Shown here piece by piece: positions 1 to 10,500 of a stretch of DNA of 64,000 bases; position 1 is the stretch's first letter; every line of letters starts with the position of its first letter. The stretch covers positions 18,805,220 to 18,869,219 of the forward strand of contig OX463859.1 in assembly GCA_949825065.1 (NCBI GenBank), in the 5' to 3' direction. A program made the position numbers and the translations under genes. The notes below the pieces were generated by a model that was not told the origin of the DNA, made no database searches, and worked only from the letters and a program-made list of their open reading frames with translations. The DNA is from Odontocerum albicorne. Lineage: Eukaryota > Arthropoda > Insecta > Trichoptera > Odontoceridae.

Positions 1-317
1 ATGACCACGTTGCAGTAAGAGATCGTGTGTGTCTAATGTGGTTAAAAATTATGTTCGGTCTAAAAGACAGATTGCCGCTGAACTGGCTGCCAAATCGAAG
101 CTTTGATCGAGAGTTATCAGCGTTCTATTAAACGAGATATTACTGAAATTTTGAAAATATTGAAAGCTATCGTCTATGAGAAAGTTATTTCAGAATGAAA
201 CAAAATGTCTTTGAATGTGATCTAAAAAATTGAAATTACTTTCTGGATAATACTATTTACTCCACACGCGTAGAAACAACAATATAAATTTTATAAAGCG
301 TGAGAGTATTTCTCTAG
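1..317. other. Unannotated, possible decayed helix-turn-helix fragment
   Basis: There is no sustained reading frame. Around 50-150 one plus-strand frame reads R-Q-I-A-A-E-L-A-A, loosely like the DNA-binding region of Tc1/IS630-type transposases. It is interrupted by a stop and too short to assign. Confidence 0.2.
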
Positions 318-329
318 TTTTTAACTAGG

Positions 330-430
330 CTGGGACTCTTATTTAATCTTTTTCGGGTACCATCAATAATCGAACCTGAAACCCCGAGTCGAAGTCAAGC
401 GTATTGCCAACTAGACCACAGATGTCATCA
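330..430 (-). mobile_element. SINE-A fragment (tRNA-like head)
   Basis: Read on the minus strand this carries the SINE-A head: an A-box-like stretch (TGGTCTAGTTGGC), then a B-box-like stretch (GGTTTCAGGTTCGATTA). The LINE-like 3' half is missing or too diverged to see. Confidence 0.6.
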
Positions 431-640
431 TAACCTGTATTTAAACAAAATTTTGTTTTTTCGTTAAGGGTAGGACATTTTATTTTTTATACTCAAGTCC
501 TGTAACGTTGATTAAATTTAAGTAATTGTGTTTGATTATATTTTACTTTCCGTGTTGCACTATTCATTAATATTTTCATGTATTATGTTTTGAATGATAT
601 ATGTTATGTATCCTGAAATGTTACTTTTTTGGAAGACGTT
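431..640. other. AT-rich, nothing recognised
   Basis: No frame, repeat family or structured element was recognised. Confidence 0.4.
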
Positions 641-688
641 GGTAAGACCTTGTTAGTAAGATGCCTGTCTTACTAACAAGGTCTTACC
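641..688. repeat. Perfect short-loop inverted duplication
   Basis: The 21-bp arm at 641-661 is exactly repeated in inverse at 668-688, with only six bases (662-667) between. The arm and loop include TTAGTAAGATGCCTGTCTT, which resembles the region just after the A box in SINE-A, so this may be a snapped-back SINE fragment. Confidence 0.85.
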
Positions 689-756
689 GAAAAGTTTCAC
701 AAATGCTTTTTACCACTTTATGAAAAGCTTTACAAGTGCTTTTTATCACTTTACGG
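689..756. repeat. Two-unit tandem duplication (about 33 bp)
   Basis: Two imperfect copies of a unit starting GAAAAG(T/C)TT and ending in CACTTTA lie directly after the inverted duplication. Confidence 0.7.
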
Positions 757-2904
757 TATATACAAAATACTACGATAGGAAGTATACAAAGTATCAACAA
801 CTTTTCTAAAATGGTTGTTTTGAAAATGGAACTCTAAATATTCAGCCGGTTCTCAATTGAAAATACTTAGCATAATCACAAAACCTGTATTCTGCGTGTA
901 CTGTCGCCATTATTATTTATATGTATAATTTTTCCAATACACACTTCAAATAATAGACAATTCCCGCTTACATGTTCTCTTGGTAGCGCAAACAATTCGC
1001 TAGAGCTTGGGATCCAGTATATAGGGATAAGACGCGTAATGCGCATGACAAGCTGGGCAGATCGGTTAGTCTCAACGGCGCCTTTGCCGACTGCGAACGT
1101 CTCGAGAGGCGTCGGTACAAGCGTCGTTACGTCTCTTACTCAAAATCGTTAAATACCAAATATAAAAAAAAACCAATACGTGTAGAAAATAACATTGAAA
1201 AATATTTATTACTAAAAAAAATATTGGAATGAATACAGCAATGATGTAGAAATAAATTGTGTTATTTATTTATTTTTTACTTGTGATTAAAATATTATAT
1301 ACATCGCGCGCCGTCAACATTTCCCAGTGTCAAGTTCAGGACAATTTAATATCGTATATATATTTTTTCCTCTCTCGTTGAAGGATAAATAAACATAAGA
1401 AATATTTATTGTTTTGTGTTTAATTTGTTTTATGTTATACAGTTTGTTTTTTTCGTTTGTTTGATTCGATTTACAGTTTTGGATTTTGATATTTTTCATC
1501 GTATATCAAGTTTCCCGCTTAAAAAAATTGGTGCATTTTATTGGAAATTTTACTACTTTAAGTGAAAATTTGACGGTTTTCAACATTAAGAGGTGAGTTT
1601 GAAATTGATTTAAAATACACGTATTAAAATTTAACGTAGTTATTTAATTTATTAATTTATTTTTCCATTGTCATTAAGATTATGTTATGTTTTCAAATTG
1701 AATTTTATAAAACTTCAGGGAAGAATTATATGTATTTTCAAAATTATTTTATTTTGAGATGTTATAATGATTGTTCTTTAGGATATTTACTTCATTATCT
1801 GGACAGTGCAAAACATTTAGAAAAATACGTAAATATTAAAATTTGTAATTAAATTGACAAAAAATTATATATACTCTTATAGAACCAATTAACAATTATT
1901 TGTTACACCTTTTTTACAACATTAAATAATAAATTACTTAAATTTTGTTTAAATAAACTGATAACTGAATCCTTATGAAATACATGAAAAGCAATTTCTC
2001 AGTATTTCGTTTTAACTCAGATGTTTTATGTGTACCTTTTTAGTTAAATGAAGAAAATGGCTAAAAAAGAGTGAATTTTGTATTCTTGTAAATTAAATAA
2101 ATATTATTTAAGATAAATATTTTTTTCATCAATTTTTGTTATTTAATTGGGATTAATTTTATCTTCATTTATTTATATATGAATATAAATCTGATAGCTT
2201 TATTTGAAAACAATATCGAAAAGTTGTGTATGCAAACCATTGTATAAATTATATATTTTTGCTTATTTTTCACGAAATATTGATTTTCATTTAAATTTTA
2301 TGTTATTCCAGTAAAATTGTTTCAGGTCTTTATTTTAACTATTTTCTCTATCTGAGATGAAGTTAACTAAGTTAAGTTAAATTAATAAAGTTAAATTAAC
2401 CCTTTGGTTTCTTAAATATTTATTTTCTTTCATAAAAAAAAACAAAATTTTCACAGTTCTTGTGATTTTCACAATAAGCCTATTTTTTTTAATATTACAC
2501 GCTTTTCTAAGTTCTAATTTTAATTACGCTTAAAATTATGAATTTTAAATAGAACATATTCTTACAGCTACCACCAAAATACTAGAAACCAAAAATTATT
2601 TCAAATAAAAATTAAACAAAAAATTTCATATATATATTAACCTATATTAAAAATCAGATAAGTGGAAATTTATGCGGAATTTACAAAAACTTAGTGAAAA
2701 ATGAAAATTATTTCGGCACATACATAAAAATACTGAAAAAAGAAACTAATTTCAGTGTATGTAAAAATACTGAAGACGCAAAAGTTATTTCAGTATTTTC
2801 AGAAAAAAGTGAAGCCTTAAAATATTTTTTGTTGTACACACAAAAAAACGGGAAACTAGAAATTATTTCAGTGTTTCTTTCAGGAATCTTATTTATTTGT
2901 ATTT
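757..2904. other. AT-rich stretch without a gene, with a CpG-rich island
   Basis: Mostly low-complexity AT. About 985-1140 is much richer in G, C and CpG than its surroundings and contains TATATAGGG near 1018, but no convincing frame. Around 2350-2400 there are short GTTAAATTAA-type repeats. The 70-codon frame at 2694-2906 is low-complexity, with repeats of AATTATTTCAG, and I do not call it a gene. Confidence 0.4.
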
Positions 2905-3205
2905 AACACTTTTATTGCAATACAATTTGGCGGGCTTATTGCCAGGCGGCAATCGCTTCTAACCAACCAGACAAAGTAAATGAAGGAAGTTACGTGGTCG
3001 CATAAATCATTAAAATGACTATCCATCCCCACGAAATCCATAATTCATACGTGAGAACATGCCCACGAACCCCACAAAGACGGACAATCACCCGAACATT
3101 ATTTTTCATATAAAGTGAGATATCATCAATCAAAAGGTAAGGAAAGGATGGTGGAGAGGAAAGGAAAAGAAAAATTAGGAATGAAACACTAGAATCTTGT
3201 TAATG
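2905..3205 (-). mobile_element. LINE-G 3' end
   Basis: The minus strand reads a 3' untranslated region (TTTCATTCCTAATTTTTCTT, then CTCTCCACCATCC) running into a tail with GGTTGGTTAGAAG and GGCAATAAGCCCGCCAA. The same order recurs at 51595-51920. The tail is nearly the same as the SINE-A 3' end, but here the upstream sequence is LINE 3'UTR and not a tRNA head. Confidence 0.6.
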
Positions 3206-3839
3206 ATAATAAAATAGTTTATTCGTGACTTTTAGATAATAATGGAAAACAATTGTTGATTTCTTATTTATTGAATTAAATCACTTACTATATTGTCACC
3301 CAAAAGTATTAATTAAATATTTACTTAGATTTAGGCATAACGGTTAATTGTTTTTATTTATTTTAAGTTTTTTTCATTGTTTTTTTGTCAATAACTGACG
3401 GTCGTTATGGGAAATAAGCGTGATTTTAATAATAATTTTATATGAACGTGCAATTCCCGTGGATGTACAGAGAGCATAGAGTGTCAGACTTCTATCATAT
3501 CTATTAAACCTCCATAAGATTACTACGTTTTCTCAAAGAACTCCTTTTATTTTGCGGGCTTATTTATTAAAACACTTAACAGAATAAAAGTTTGACTGTC
3601 TTATTGCTAAGTAGTAATTTTTTCAAATTAATATTTTTTTTCCTACAAAATTGTTTCGATTTGGTCCCAATATATTTTCTTAGTCTTCTAGACCAGTCTT
3701 TTAACTAACACACGCATTATAGATTTGTAAATTTAGTCTATGATCACACCCATTCATTAAATACATCCAAACCTCTTCAAAATGCTTTTTTTACCTTACT
3801 ATCTGCATCGGTTATTAGGTAAAATGTATATTTATTTAT
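3206..3839. other. AT-rich, nothing recognised
   Basis: No supported gene or repeat. Short poly-T runs only. Confidence 0.4.
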
Positions 3840-4256
3840 TGTAATTTACTTTTATCAAACAATGTTTATTCTACTTTTTTGTGACGGTATAACCGTACCG
3901 GTTTCAAGGCTTTCACCTCATCTTCAGGGGATCGCAAACAAGACTAAATGCTGTTCGAACTGGTACCGATATACACGCTTCAACGGTTGGAAATTTCTAA
4001 GTCAGTACATCGATCCGAACATCTGTTGAACAGTTATTTCCCAAAAACTCTCCACTCTTGGCCGAAATTGTCCCATACCTCCCTCACCCCTCAGCCTCAA
4101 CCGTTGAAGCGTGTATATCGGTACCAGTTCGAACAGCATTTAGTCTTGTTTGCGCTTCCCTGAAGATGAGGTGAAAGCCTTGAAACCGGTAGGGTTATAC
4201 CGTCACAAAAAAGTGGAATAAACAGTGTTTGATAAAAATAAATCACAATGTCTTTA
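3840..4256. mobile_element. Inverted-repeat element with 150-bp arms
   Basis: The left arm (about 3840-3990) and right arm (about 4098-4250) are inverted copies around a 107-bp unique centre. Shared landmarks are GTGACGGTATAACC, GGTTTCAAGGCTTTCACC and CGATATACACGCTTCAACGG. The right arm continues into a segment that also occurs at 33530-33605, so the family has other members. Each arm, read toward the outside, contains CTGAAGA and GAAAC boxes reminiscent of a hammerhead core and of Penelope-type terminal repeats. The class is not certain. The small frames inside are not genes. Confidence 0.75.
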
Positions 4257-4629
4257 AACCTCCACAACGTTAATGCCTTAACTATAAACAACATATATTT
4301 ATTTACTAAATTCATAAATCAATCACACATTGACACATCACATATAGTATTCTTCTCGGCATACGCACAGACATTAATTTAATTTAAGCATTTAAATCGG
4401 ATAATATCGCTACTGGTATAGGCATAACGAATAAATATTATATTTTACCATAAAATACATTTAAATAATAAAAAAAAAAATTATAAATATATTTGTTCTT
4501 AGACGCTATAAAATGCTTGTGATTTTTATGACATTTAAAAAATATACAGTTCAACTGAAAAAATGTTTGTTTTTAGTAGAATTAATTTTTTTTTTTTAAT
4601 TATTTAATTTGAGTGAGTGATAAAGAATT
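4257..4629. other. AT-rich, nothing recognised
   Basis: No gene. Poly-A and poly-T runs near 4470 and 4590. Confidence 0.4.
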
Positions 4630-4850
4630 GCGAATATCCTGGTTGTCAAGATGCTTACCGTCTAGCCCGAGGTTACGGGTTCAATTCTTGTCGGTACCTA
4701 ACTTTTAAAAAGGGTTCCATTCTGATTTTTACTTAAGACTTCGTCTTTCTGGTTGGTTGGAAAATATTGCTTTATGTCAATAAACCCACCAAGTTTTATT
4801 ATACATAATACAATACAATACACTACAGTACAATATAATAGATTAAAATA
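4630..4850 (+). mobile_element. SINE-A, near full length
   Basis: tRNA-like head with a good B box (GAGGTTACGGGTTCAATTC), spacer, then the 3' half CTTTCTGGTTGGTTGGAA and CAATAAACCCACCAAG, ending in ATACAATACAATACAC repeats typical of the family. Confidence 0.8.
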
Positions 4851-5059
4851 CAATTTTAAATATTTTTTTTCTTCATTACAAGCTTAACCCTTTTAGGGAA
4901 TTTAATTTTATGTGTTATATTGTTCTATGTATTAAACAAATGGCGTTTAGTGATAGGAAACAAATCCAATAGGGTACTTAAACAAAAAAAAATCAAACCA
5001 GAGAGTTTGAAAATCTGCTAAGATAAAAATTCTCAACACTATTTAAGTACCATCTTGAT

Positions 5060-5506
5060 TGTTTAAAAGTGGAACGTGAACGTGGAAAAATGCTGAAGGG
5101 ACTCGAATAAATGCTGTAAAAATGCGTGCATTTATTCGGCTTTTTTCGTGCACATGGGATGATAATGTATGATAAAATCCGGAATGAATGTGAACTTAAG
5201 GCTGACGTGTTGACGTGAGTAAGATGAAGGGGAACACTCTGAGATGATTTCGTTATGTGGAATGATGAGTTAAGAAAGACAAACAAAGTAATATATAGCG
5301 CAAATGTGAGGGTAAGGCGTGGTACAGGAAGATAAAAAAAAGTGTGATTGGATCAAATGAATGATATTTTGAAAGAAGAAAATGTAAGAAGTAGGAGATA
5401 TCGTAGGAGTTACATGAAAAGTTATATGGATGTGGAAGAGGCAAAATAGAAAGATCCGGTGATCTGCTTTCTCTGCCTTACCAAGCATGGCCACGGCGTG
5501 ATGTAT
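5060..5506 (+). mobile_element. LINE-A, 5'-truncated C-terminal end
   Basis: Decayed C-terminal coding region of a non-LTR reverse transcriptase. It starts at the (Y-G-S)-E-T-W-T-W block (GGAACGTGAACGTGGAAA), passes the D-R-I-R-N-E-C block near 5170 and ends with the family 3' terminus (CTTTCTCTGCCTTACCAAG then GGCGTGATG). Frameshifts and stops are common. A minus-strand SINE-A sits immediately after it. Confidence 0.75.
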
Positions 5507-5684
5507 TTTACTTTCGTGCTTATTGCAATGTGGCAATCTCTTCCAACCAATCAGATATATGTTCAAAATATCTTAAGTGAAAACAAGAGTAGATTTTTTT
5601 AAATATCTAGATTCTAGCGGAGACCGAACCCGCAACCACCGGGTTGAGATACAAGCGTCTAACCAACTAGACCACAGAAGTCGT
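5507..5684 (-). mobile_element. SINE-A inserted at the LINE-A 3' end
   Basis: Read on the minus strand: head with A box (GGTCTAGTTGG) and B box (CCCGGTGGTTGCGGGTTCGG), then the 3' half. CGTGATG occurs on both sides (near 5493 and 5682), consistent with a short target duplication in the LINE-A tail, although the LINE tail itself contains this motif. Confidence 0.75.
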
Positions 5685-5994
5685 GATGGTATGTATGAAT
5701 TTATTAATGAACTTATGTTGAAATATGCGTTGGAGCTCTGTTCCCTGTGATGTGTAGTATAACCAATTTTATTCGATTTCAGAGTCTTAAACGTTTTGTT
5801 AAGGTGAATTGAGAAAAAATATCCAGTTACTTTAATTGTTCACTTAAAGTGGTTAGTCATATAAACATGAAAATAGTTCTTTAACAATATTGTTGGTTTA
5901 ATAACAAAGAAGGCTTCAGAAAACTTCTTAGTTCAATATATTTTTAAGATGTTACTTGATATCGAACTGATTTTGATAGCAACTAAATACATAT
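5685..5994. other. AT-rich, nothing recognised
   Basis: No gene or known repeat seen. Confidence 0.4.
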
Positions 5995-6660
5995 AACGTC
6001 TGGTCCCTTGTGAGGTAGGCAGATATAATAGATCTCCAAATTTTTCTATCTACGCACACAACTTTCGCCTCCATTATATTTATACATCTCGCAATGTATA
6101 ATCTTCTATTATTTACACTTTCCAAATTTACATTCTTTCAAAATCTGGTCCGTTTGGTCTCGGTCTACCTTTTTCCTCGGTCAACCTTCCCGGTTTCCTC
6201 GGTCTACCTTTTCCACGCACACCTTTTAATTCTCACTTGTTTATTCGCTTAGTCATTCTTTCTCATTCTCTTCACATGTCCAAACCACTTTAAAGCTCCT
6301 TGAGCACCTTACTTAAAAAATCATTATATCCATGCATTTATTTATTCCACAAAATTTTTCCTGAGTGCACGCACGCCCACAGTATTAATCTCGGTCTACC
6401 TCTACCAGTTTCCTCGGTTTCTTTTCCACGCACACCTTGCAATTCTGACTTGTTTATTCACTAGTCATTCTTTCATAACTCATTATCTCCACATGTTCAA
6501 ACCACCTTAAAGCTCCTTGCTTCATCTTACTTTAAAAATCCATTGTATCCATGCATTTATTTATTTCACGCGATTTTGGTCGTGTCACGTTTTTCCAGGT
6601 CTTCCTAAATTTTGAGTACCTTCTAAAATACTCGTTAAGATTATTTTTGTAAATCATCGA
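5995..6660 (-). mobile_element. LINE-A C-terminus with internal tandem duplication
   Basis: The minus strand carries the R-W-F-G-H-V block (TTTGGACATGTG near 6275), a G-R-P-R-K block (GGTAGACCGAGGAAA) and a terminal block close to the LINE-A 3' end (ATATCTGCCTACCTCACAAG, 6003-6028). The G-R-P-R and F-G-H-V region is present twice (about 6195-6360 and 6395-6560). No long frame remains. Confidence 0.65.
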
Positions 6661-6750
6661 TCATCTTTATACTTTATTTCTTCATTCTAGTTTTCTTACC
6701 AATGCATCTCTTATGATCTGCATATTTTCTTAAGATTCTCATATTTTTTT

Positions 6751-6950
6751 NNNNNNNNNNNNNNNNNNNNNNNNNNNNNNNNNNNNNNNNNNNNNNNNNN
6801 NNNNNNNNNNNNNNNNNNNNNNNNNNNNNNNNNNNNNNNNNNNNNNNNNNNNNNNNNNNNNNNNNNNNNNNNNNNNNNNNNNNNNNNNNNNNNNNNNNNN
6901 NNNNNNNNNNNNNNNNNNNNNNNNNNNNNNNNNNNNNNNNNNNNNNNNNN
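6751..6950. other. Assembly gap (200 N)
   Basis: Exactly 200 undetermined bases abutting an AT microsatellite. The round number suggests a placeholder gap. Frames crossing it are meaningless. Confidence 0.98.

Positions 6951-6996
<46 letters not shown>
6951..6996. repeat. (AT)n microsatellite
   Basis: Uninterrupted AT dinucleotides from the gap edge to 6996. The true length is unknown because the other side is N. Confidence 0.98.
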
Positions 6997-7001
<5 letters not shown>

Positions 7002-7424
7002 GGCAAAAATGTTTTTTGCAAAAATGCTTTTTTCCTCTCTGAGAGTATATTTCGTAAAAAAGTAAGAATATCATAAGCGTGGGTTTTTTCTATATACAAA
7101 CAAATAATTTTCTTGGATATTTTTGAGTTTATAATGAAAGCTATGAAGAATTCTCAGATGAAGTATTTGTTTTTATGATCCACCTTCGTTCGCTAGATGA
7201 AGTGAATACGAGTATATAAAGAAAAAAAAACATTTGGAAGGATTAGTTAAAAAACAATAAAAATAATTATTTAAGTAATTCGTAATATAGGACGCAATTA
7301 TCAAAAATGATTTTTTAGTTTAGAATTAATTTGTTTATTACAAATTCCATTTAAAGTTGATTGAAATATTTCACTACATCAAAAGTAATGGAAAATAACA
7401 TAGAGGTATGTATTATTTATAGTT
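6997..7424. other. AT-rich, nothing recognised
   Basis: No gene. Low-complexity A and T runs. Confidence 0.4.
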
Positions 7425-7660
7425 CGTTCCCTTGGCAAGTTTTCTGTGGTTTTCTTACCAAATTTGTTTTTTAAACAAATGCAGATGGGGAAAATTCCTA
7501 ACCAAATTATCGCTACCGCCATCTTCCTATCTTTTACTCAACTTGTTTTTTTAAATATATTTTTTATCTGTCAATAAAAGTAGGTTTGAATTGCAAGTTG
7601 CTGCGCTTTTGAGGAGAGTTTTCTCTCTAAACGGCGGTTTATAAAATTACCCTTGGGAAA
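7425..7660 (-). repeat. Rep-3 copy
   Basis: Dispersed repeat marked on the minus strand by CCGCCGTTTAGAGAG near 7640, then AAACTCTCCTC and, further on, GATAGGAAGATGG. Related copies lie at 14000, 21080, 35985, 40748 and 56070. No coding content seen. Confidence 0.6.
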
Positions 7661-7674
7661 TTTGAATTAAATAC

Positions 7675-7790
7675 ATTGTTTCGAATTATTTGTACGTGGC
7701 CAAACCATTTGAGAACTCACTTCTTTATCTAAAGTACTGCATCTTATTTCAATCTGCATTCTTTCTTTGTGTTATTATTCTAATTCTAGC
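7675..7790 (-). mobile_element. LINE-A fragment
   Basis: Minus-strand TGGTTTGGCCACGTAC encodes the W-F-G-H-V block of LINE-A. It is head-to-head with the plus-strand fragment that follows. Confidence 0.5.
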
Positions 7791-7799
7791 CATTCATTG

Positions 7800-8455
7800 T
7801 TTTTTCCACAAATTTTATGCCATGCTCTAATTGGGTAGAATCTTCAGATGATGTGAGAGTTAAGAAGGATCTTGAATGGCGTGTAACGACAGGAAACAAA
7901 GTTAACAGGACCCTAAATTGTATATGCTCGGATCGGGCAGTATTAAAATTGGCTAAGATGATAGTCCACAACAGTATTTTAGTGTCAACTTTCATGTATG
8001 GGAGTGAAACGTGAACGTGGAAATGACTAAGAGGAGCCAAATAAATGCTGTTGAGTTCCATATATTGACTAGAATAAGTGGAGTGACAATGTATGACTGA
8101 GTATGGAATGAAGTGATAAGGGTTGAATATAATTTAAGATTGATGTGTTAAGTAAGATGAAAAGAGTGCGTTAATTTGGTTTGGGCATGTAGAACGAATA
8201 AATGCAGTAAGACTAACAAAACAGATATATAATGCAGATGTGTGTGGAAGTCGTGTGAGAGAAATACCAAAAAAAATATGATTGGATCAAGTGAATGATA
8301 TTCTGAAAGAATGAAACGTTGAAAGTCAGAGAAATCGTCGAGTTTGCACGAGGTGTATGGATGTAAGGATGTATGTAGGGTTAGGAAATTATGGCGCTCT
8401 GTACTCTCTGTCTACCCCAGCAGGAAGATATCGTGATGGTATGTACTATTTATAC
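7800..8455 (+). pseudogene. LINE-A reverse transcriptase C-terminal fragment
   Basis: C-terminal part of a non-LTR retrotransposon polyprotein, which in a live element would carry reverse transcriptase for target-primed insertion. The first 65 codons (7817-8014) are open and read V-R-V-K-K-D-L-E-W, then N-K-V-N, then M-Y-G-S-E-T, the thumb region after the catalytic YADD. Beyond 8012 stops accumulate, but the W-F-G-H-V and R-x-R-G-R-P regions can be followed. Near the end one frame reads L-W-R-S-V-L-S-V-Y-P-S-R then stop (about 8388-8440), followed by the family 3' end TGATGGTATGTA. The finger and palm domains are missing, so it is inactive. Confidence 0.8.
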
Positions 8456-9029
8456 TTTACACAAATCGTCTATTCTTACTTAAATCACTGTTCTTAATTA
8501 CCAACCTTTTTTTAATTCAGTTTCATAACTACTATGAAAACTCTGGATAATATTCTCAACATCTGCAAATCAAACCCAAAGAAGAAAATCTTTGTACATT
8601 TTTCACCAAAACAAATAAAAATAAAAGTAAAAAGTGGGAAAAATAAATAGAGATAATTTTAAATAAATTTTTATTTTTAACTTTGTAAAATGGAATATGT
8701 ATCGTGTGAGAAAAAAATCTTTGTTTTCCAAGGAAGTTTTTTCATCCTCCACAAAAAAAATATTGTTTCTTAGGTATAAATTTGTATTTTTTGTCTATTT
8801 CCAGATAATTTTTCTTTTGTTGAGCCTTGAATTATTTTTCTAATATATTTTAGAAGATTTTATAACATAACTTTTTAATATCAGAGTATCACAATTTTAA
8901 ATGAATTATCTACAAACTTTATTTTTCAATTGAAAATGTCAAAGTTTTACTTGTGAAACAAACTGTTTTATTAAGTGATGTTTTTTATTTTTAGTTATAA
9001 GGAGTAAAGTTTTGAATAAGTAGACCACA
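8456..9029. other. AT-rich, nothing recognised
   Basis: No gene or family member recognised. Confidence 0.4.
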
Positions 9030-9105
9030 ATGATCCATTTCGGCTTCATTGACCTAGTTGCGCAATTCTATGGTTTTGGGTTCAACTCCCGAAGGCAAAA
9101 AAAAC
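9030..9105 (+). mobile_element. SINE-A head only
   Basis: GACCTAGTTGCGCAA and GGTTTTGGGTTCAACTCCCG match the A-box and B-box region. The element stops at an A-rich run. Confidence 0.6.
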
Positions 9106-9159
9106 GTAATTTTTTTTTAATACTTTGGTAATTTATTATACATTAACAACATTTGTTGG

Positions 9160-9335
9160 CTATTTAATAAGACGTTTTTCTTCCAAGTACAGTGTTGCAG
9201 GTTCAATTCTCGAAGGAGATTGATAAAAAGGATTCCAATATGGTTTTCACTTAAGGCTTATCAAAAATCTTTCTGATTGTTCGGAAAAGCTTGCTATATG
9301 GCAATAAACTCACCAAGTTGTACTAGATACGACAT
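9160..9335 (+). mobile_element. SINE-A
   Basis: B box TTGCAGGTTCAATTCTCG, spacer, GGATTCCAATATGG, then the 3' half with TTTCTGATTG and GGCAATAAACTCACCAAG. It lies just upstream of the transposase remnant. Confidence 0.75.
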
Positions 9336-9419
9336 AGAAAGATTTGCATTTTTATTCGTATAAAATTTAATTGACCCAAAAACTACACCAAAAACGGTGG
9401 CGAGATTGGAGTACTCGGA

Positions 9420-10060
9420 TTTTACAGGTCGGTATAGACGACCACCATTTTTGGCAAAAAAATCATCATGAGCGACGAGGCACATTTCGACTTGGCTGGC
9501 TTTGTTAATAAACAGAATAGCCGCTATTGGGGCACCGTAAATCCTCAATTGATACACCAACAACCATTACACCCTCGTAGAGTGACTGTATGGTGCGCCA
9601 TTTGGGTCGGCGGCATCATTGGGCCATATTTCTTTGAGGATGCTAGAGGCAATGCTATAACAGTTACTGGTGATCGGTATCGTGACATGTTGGTAAATTT
9701 TCTTGTGCCTGAATTGGATAATTGGGCCTACAGCACATGTGGTCCCAACAGGACGGTGCCACATCACACACAGCTCGTGCTACGATGCAAATTTTGCGAG
9801 AAATTTTTCCTGGCCGAGTAATGTCAAAAAATGATGATATCGACTGGCCCCCACGATCCCCTGATTTGACCGTCCCCGATTATTTTCTATGAGGGTAGTT
9901 GAAGGGAAAAGTGTACACCTACAAATCAACTGCAATCCCAATGCTTAAGGACAATATTCGAAAAGAAATTGCTGAAATAACACCAGAAGTCTGCGAGAAT
10001 GTTATGTCAAATATGCTGAGCTCGCGTTAGCGCCACTGCCAGGGGTGGCCACTTGACCGA
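9420..10060 (+). pseudogene. Tc1/mariner-superfamily transposase, DD41D type, broken
   Basis: Catalytic half of an IS630/Tc1/mariner transposase, the nuclease that cuts and pastes a DNA transposon in the nucleus. The first block is S-D-E-A-H-F at 9468. The frame shifts near 9715-9735, after which it reads Q-Q-D-G-A (D at 9752) and W-P-P-R-S-P-D-L-T-V-P-D-Y (last D at 9878). I count 41 residues between the second and third acidic residues, as in the rosa-like DD41D group and not the 34 of classical mariners. Two in-frame stops follow at F-L-stop-G-stop (9890 and 9896), then L-K-G-K-V-Y and a terminal stop at 10028. The N-terminal DNA-binding domain is not recognisable. All three acidic positions survive, but one frameshift and two stops make it dead. 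Confidence 0.85.
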
Positions 10061-10379
10061 CATTATATTCCATACATTATGGTAAAAATCAAATAATCAA
10101 CCAATTAAATATAAAATATAAAATTGTGTTTCATTTAAAAGTTATTAAATAAAACATCGGTCTGGAACATAAAACGCACGCTGTAGTATTAAATATTCGT
10201 ATTTGTTATTCTTTTGTGGAATTACATCTAAACAAATTTGATACAGTTCGAGTATAAATGTTTTGATTTTAATTTTAAATAAAATAATTGGTTTAATGTA
10301 AATTTGATAATTTTCCTTGTGAACCATGATGCTATTTATTTTTTAATTGTTAAGTGTGAAGTTTTGAATGAGTAAAGAA
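10061..10379. other. AT-rich flank of the transposase
   Basis: It may contain the transposon's 3' terminal inverted repeat, but with no clear 5' partner I cannot define it. The small minus-strand frame is low-complexity. Confidence 0.35.
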
Positions 10380-10500
10380 TCTTGTGGTTTCGAGTTCAAT
10401 TCCCAATCCTTTTTTTAACGTTTAGGTAATTAAACATCTTTCTGATTGGTTGAAAGAAATTGTTGCATGTCAACAAATCCAACAGGTAAGTTGTGTATAT
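10380..10500 (+). mobile_element. SINE-A, damaged
   Basis: B-box-like TTTCGAGTTCAATTCCC and 3'-half motifs CATCTTTCTGATTGGTTG and GTCAACAAATCCAAC. Confidence 0.6.

Noticed and set aside
1..180. Transposase N-terminus at the window edge
   Set aside because: Resemblance is limited to a short helix-like stretch with a stop; not enough to call.
2694..2906. 70-codon open frame
   Set aside because: Low-complexity K/E/I/F sequence in degenerate repeats, running into a LINE-G tail.
3948..4315. Frames on both strands at 4 kb
   Set aside because: Both lie within the arms and centre of the inverted-repeat element.
6674..7099. 111- and 141-codon minus-strand frames
   Set aside because: Most of each is N plus AT repeat.
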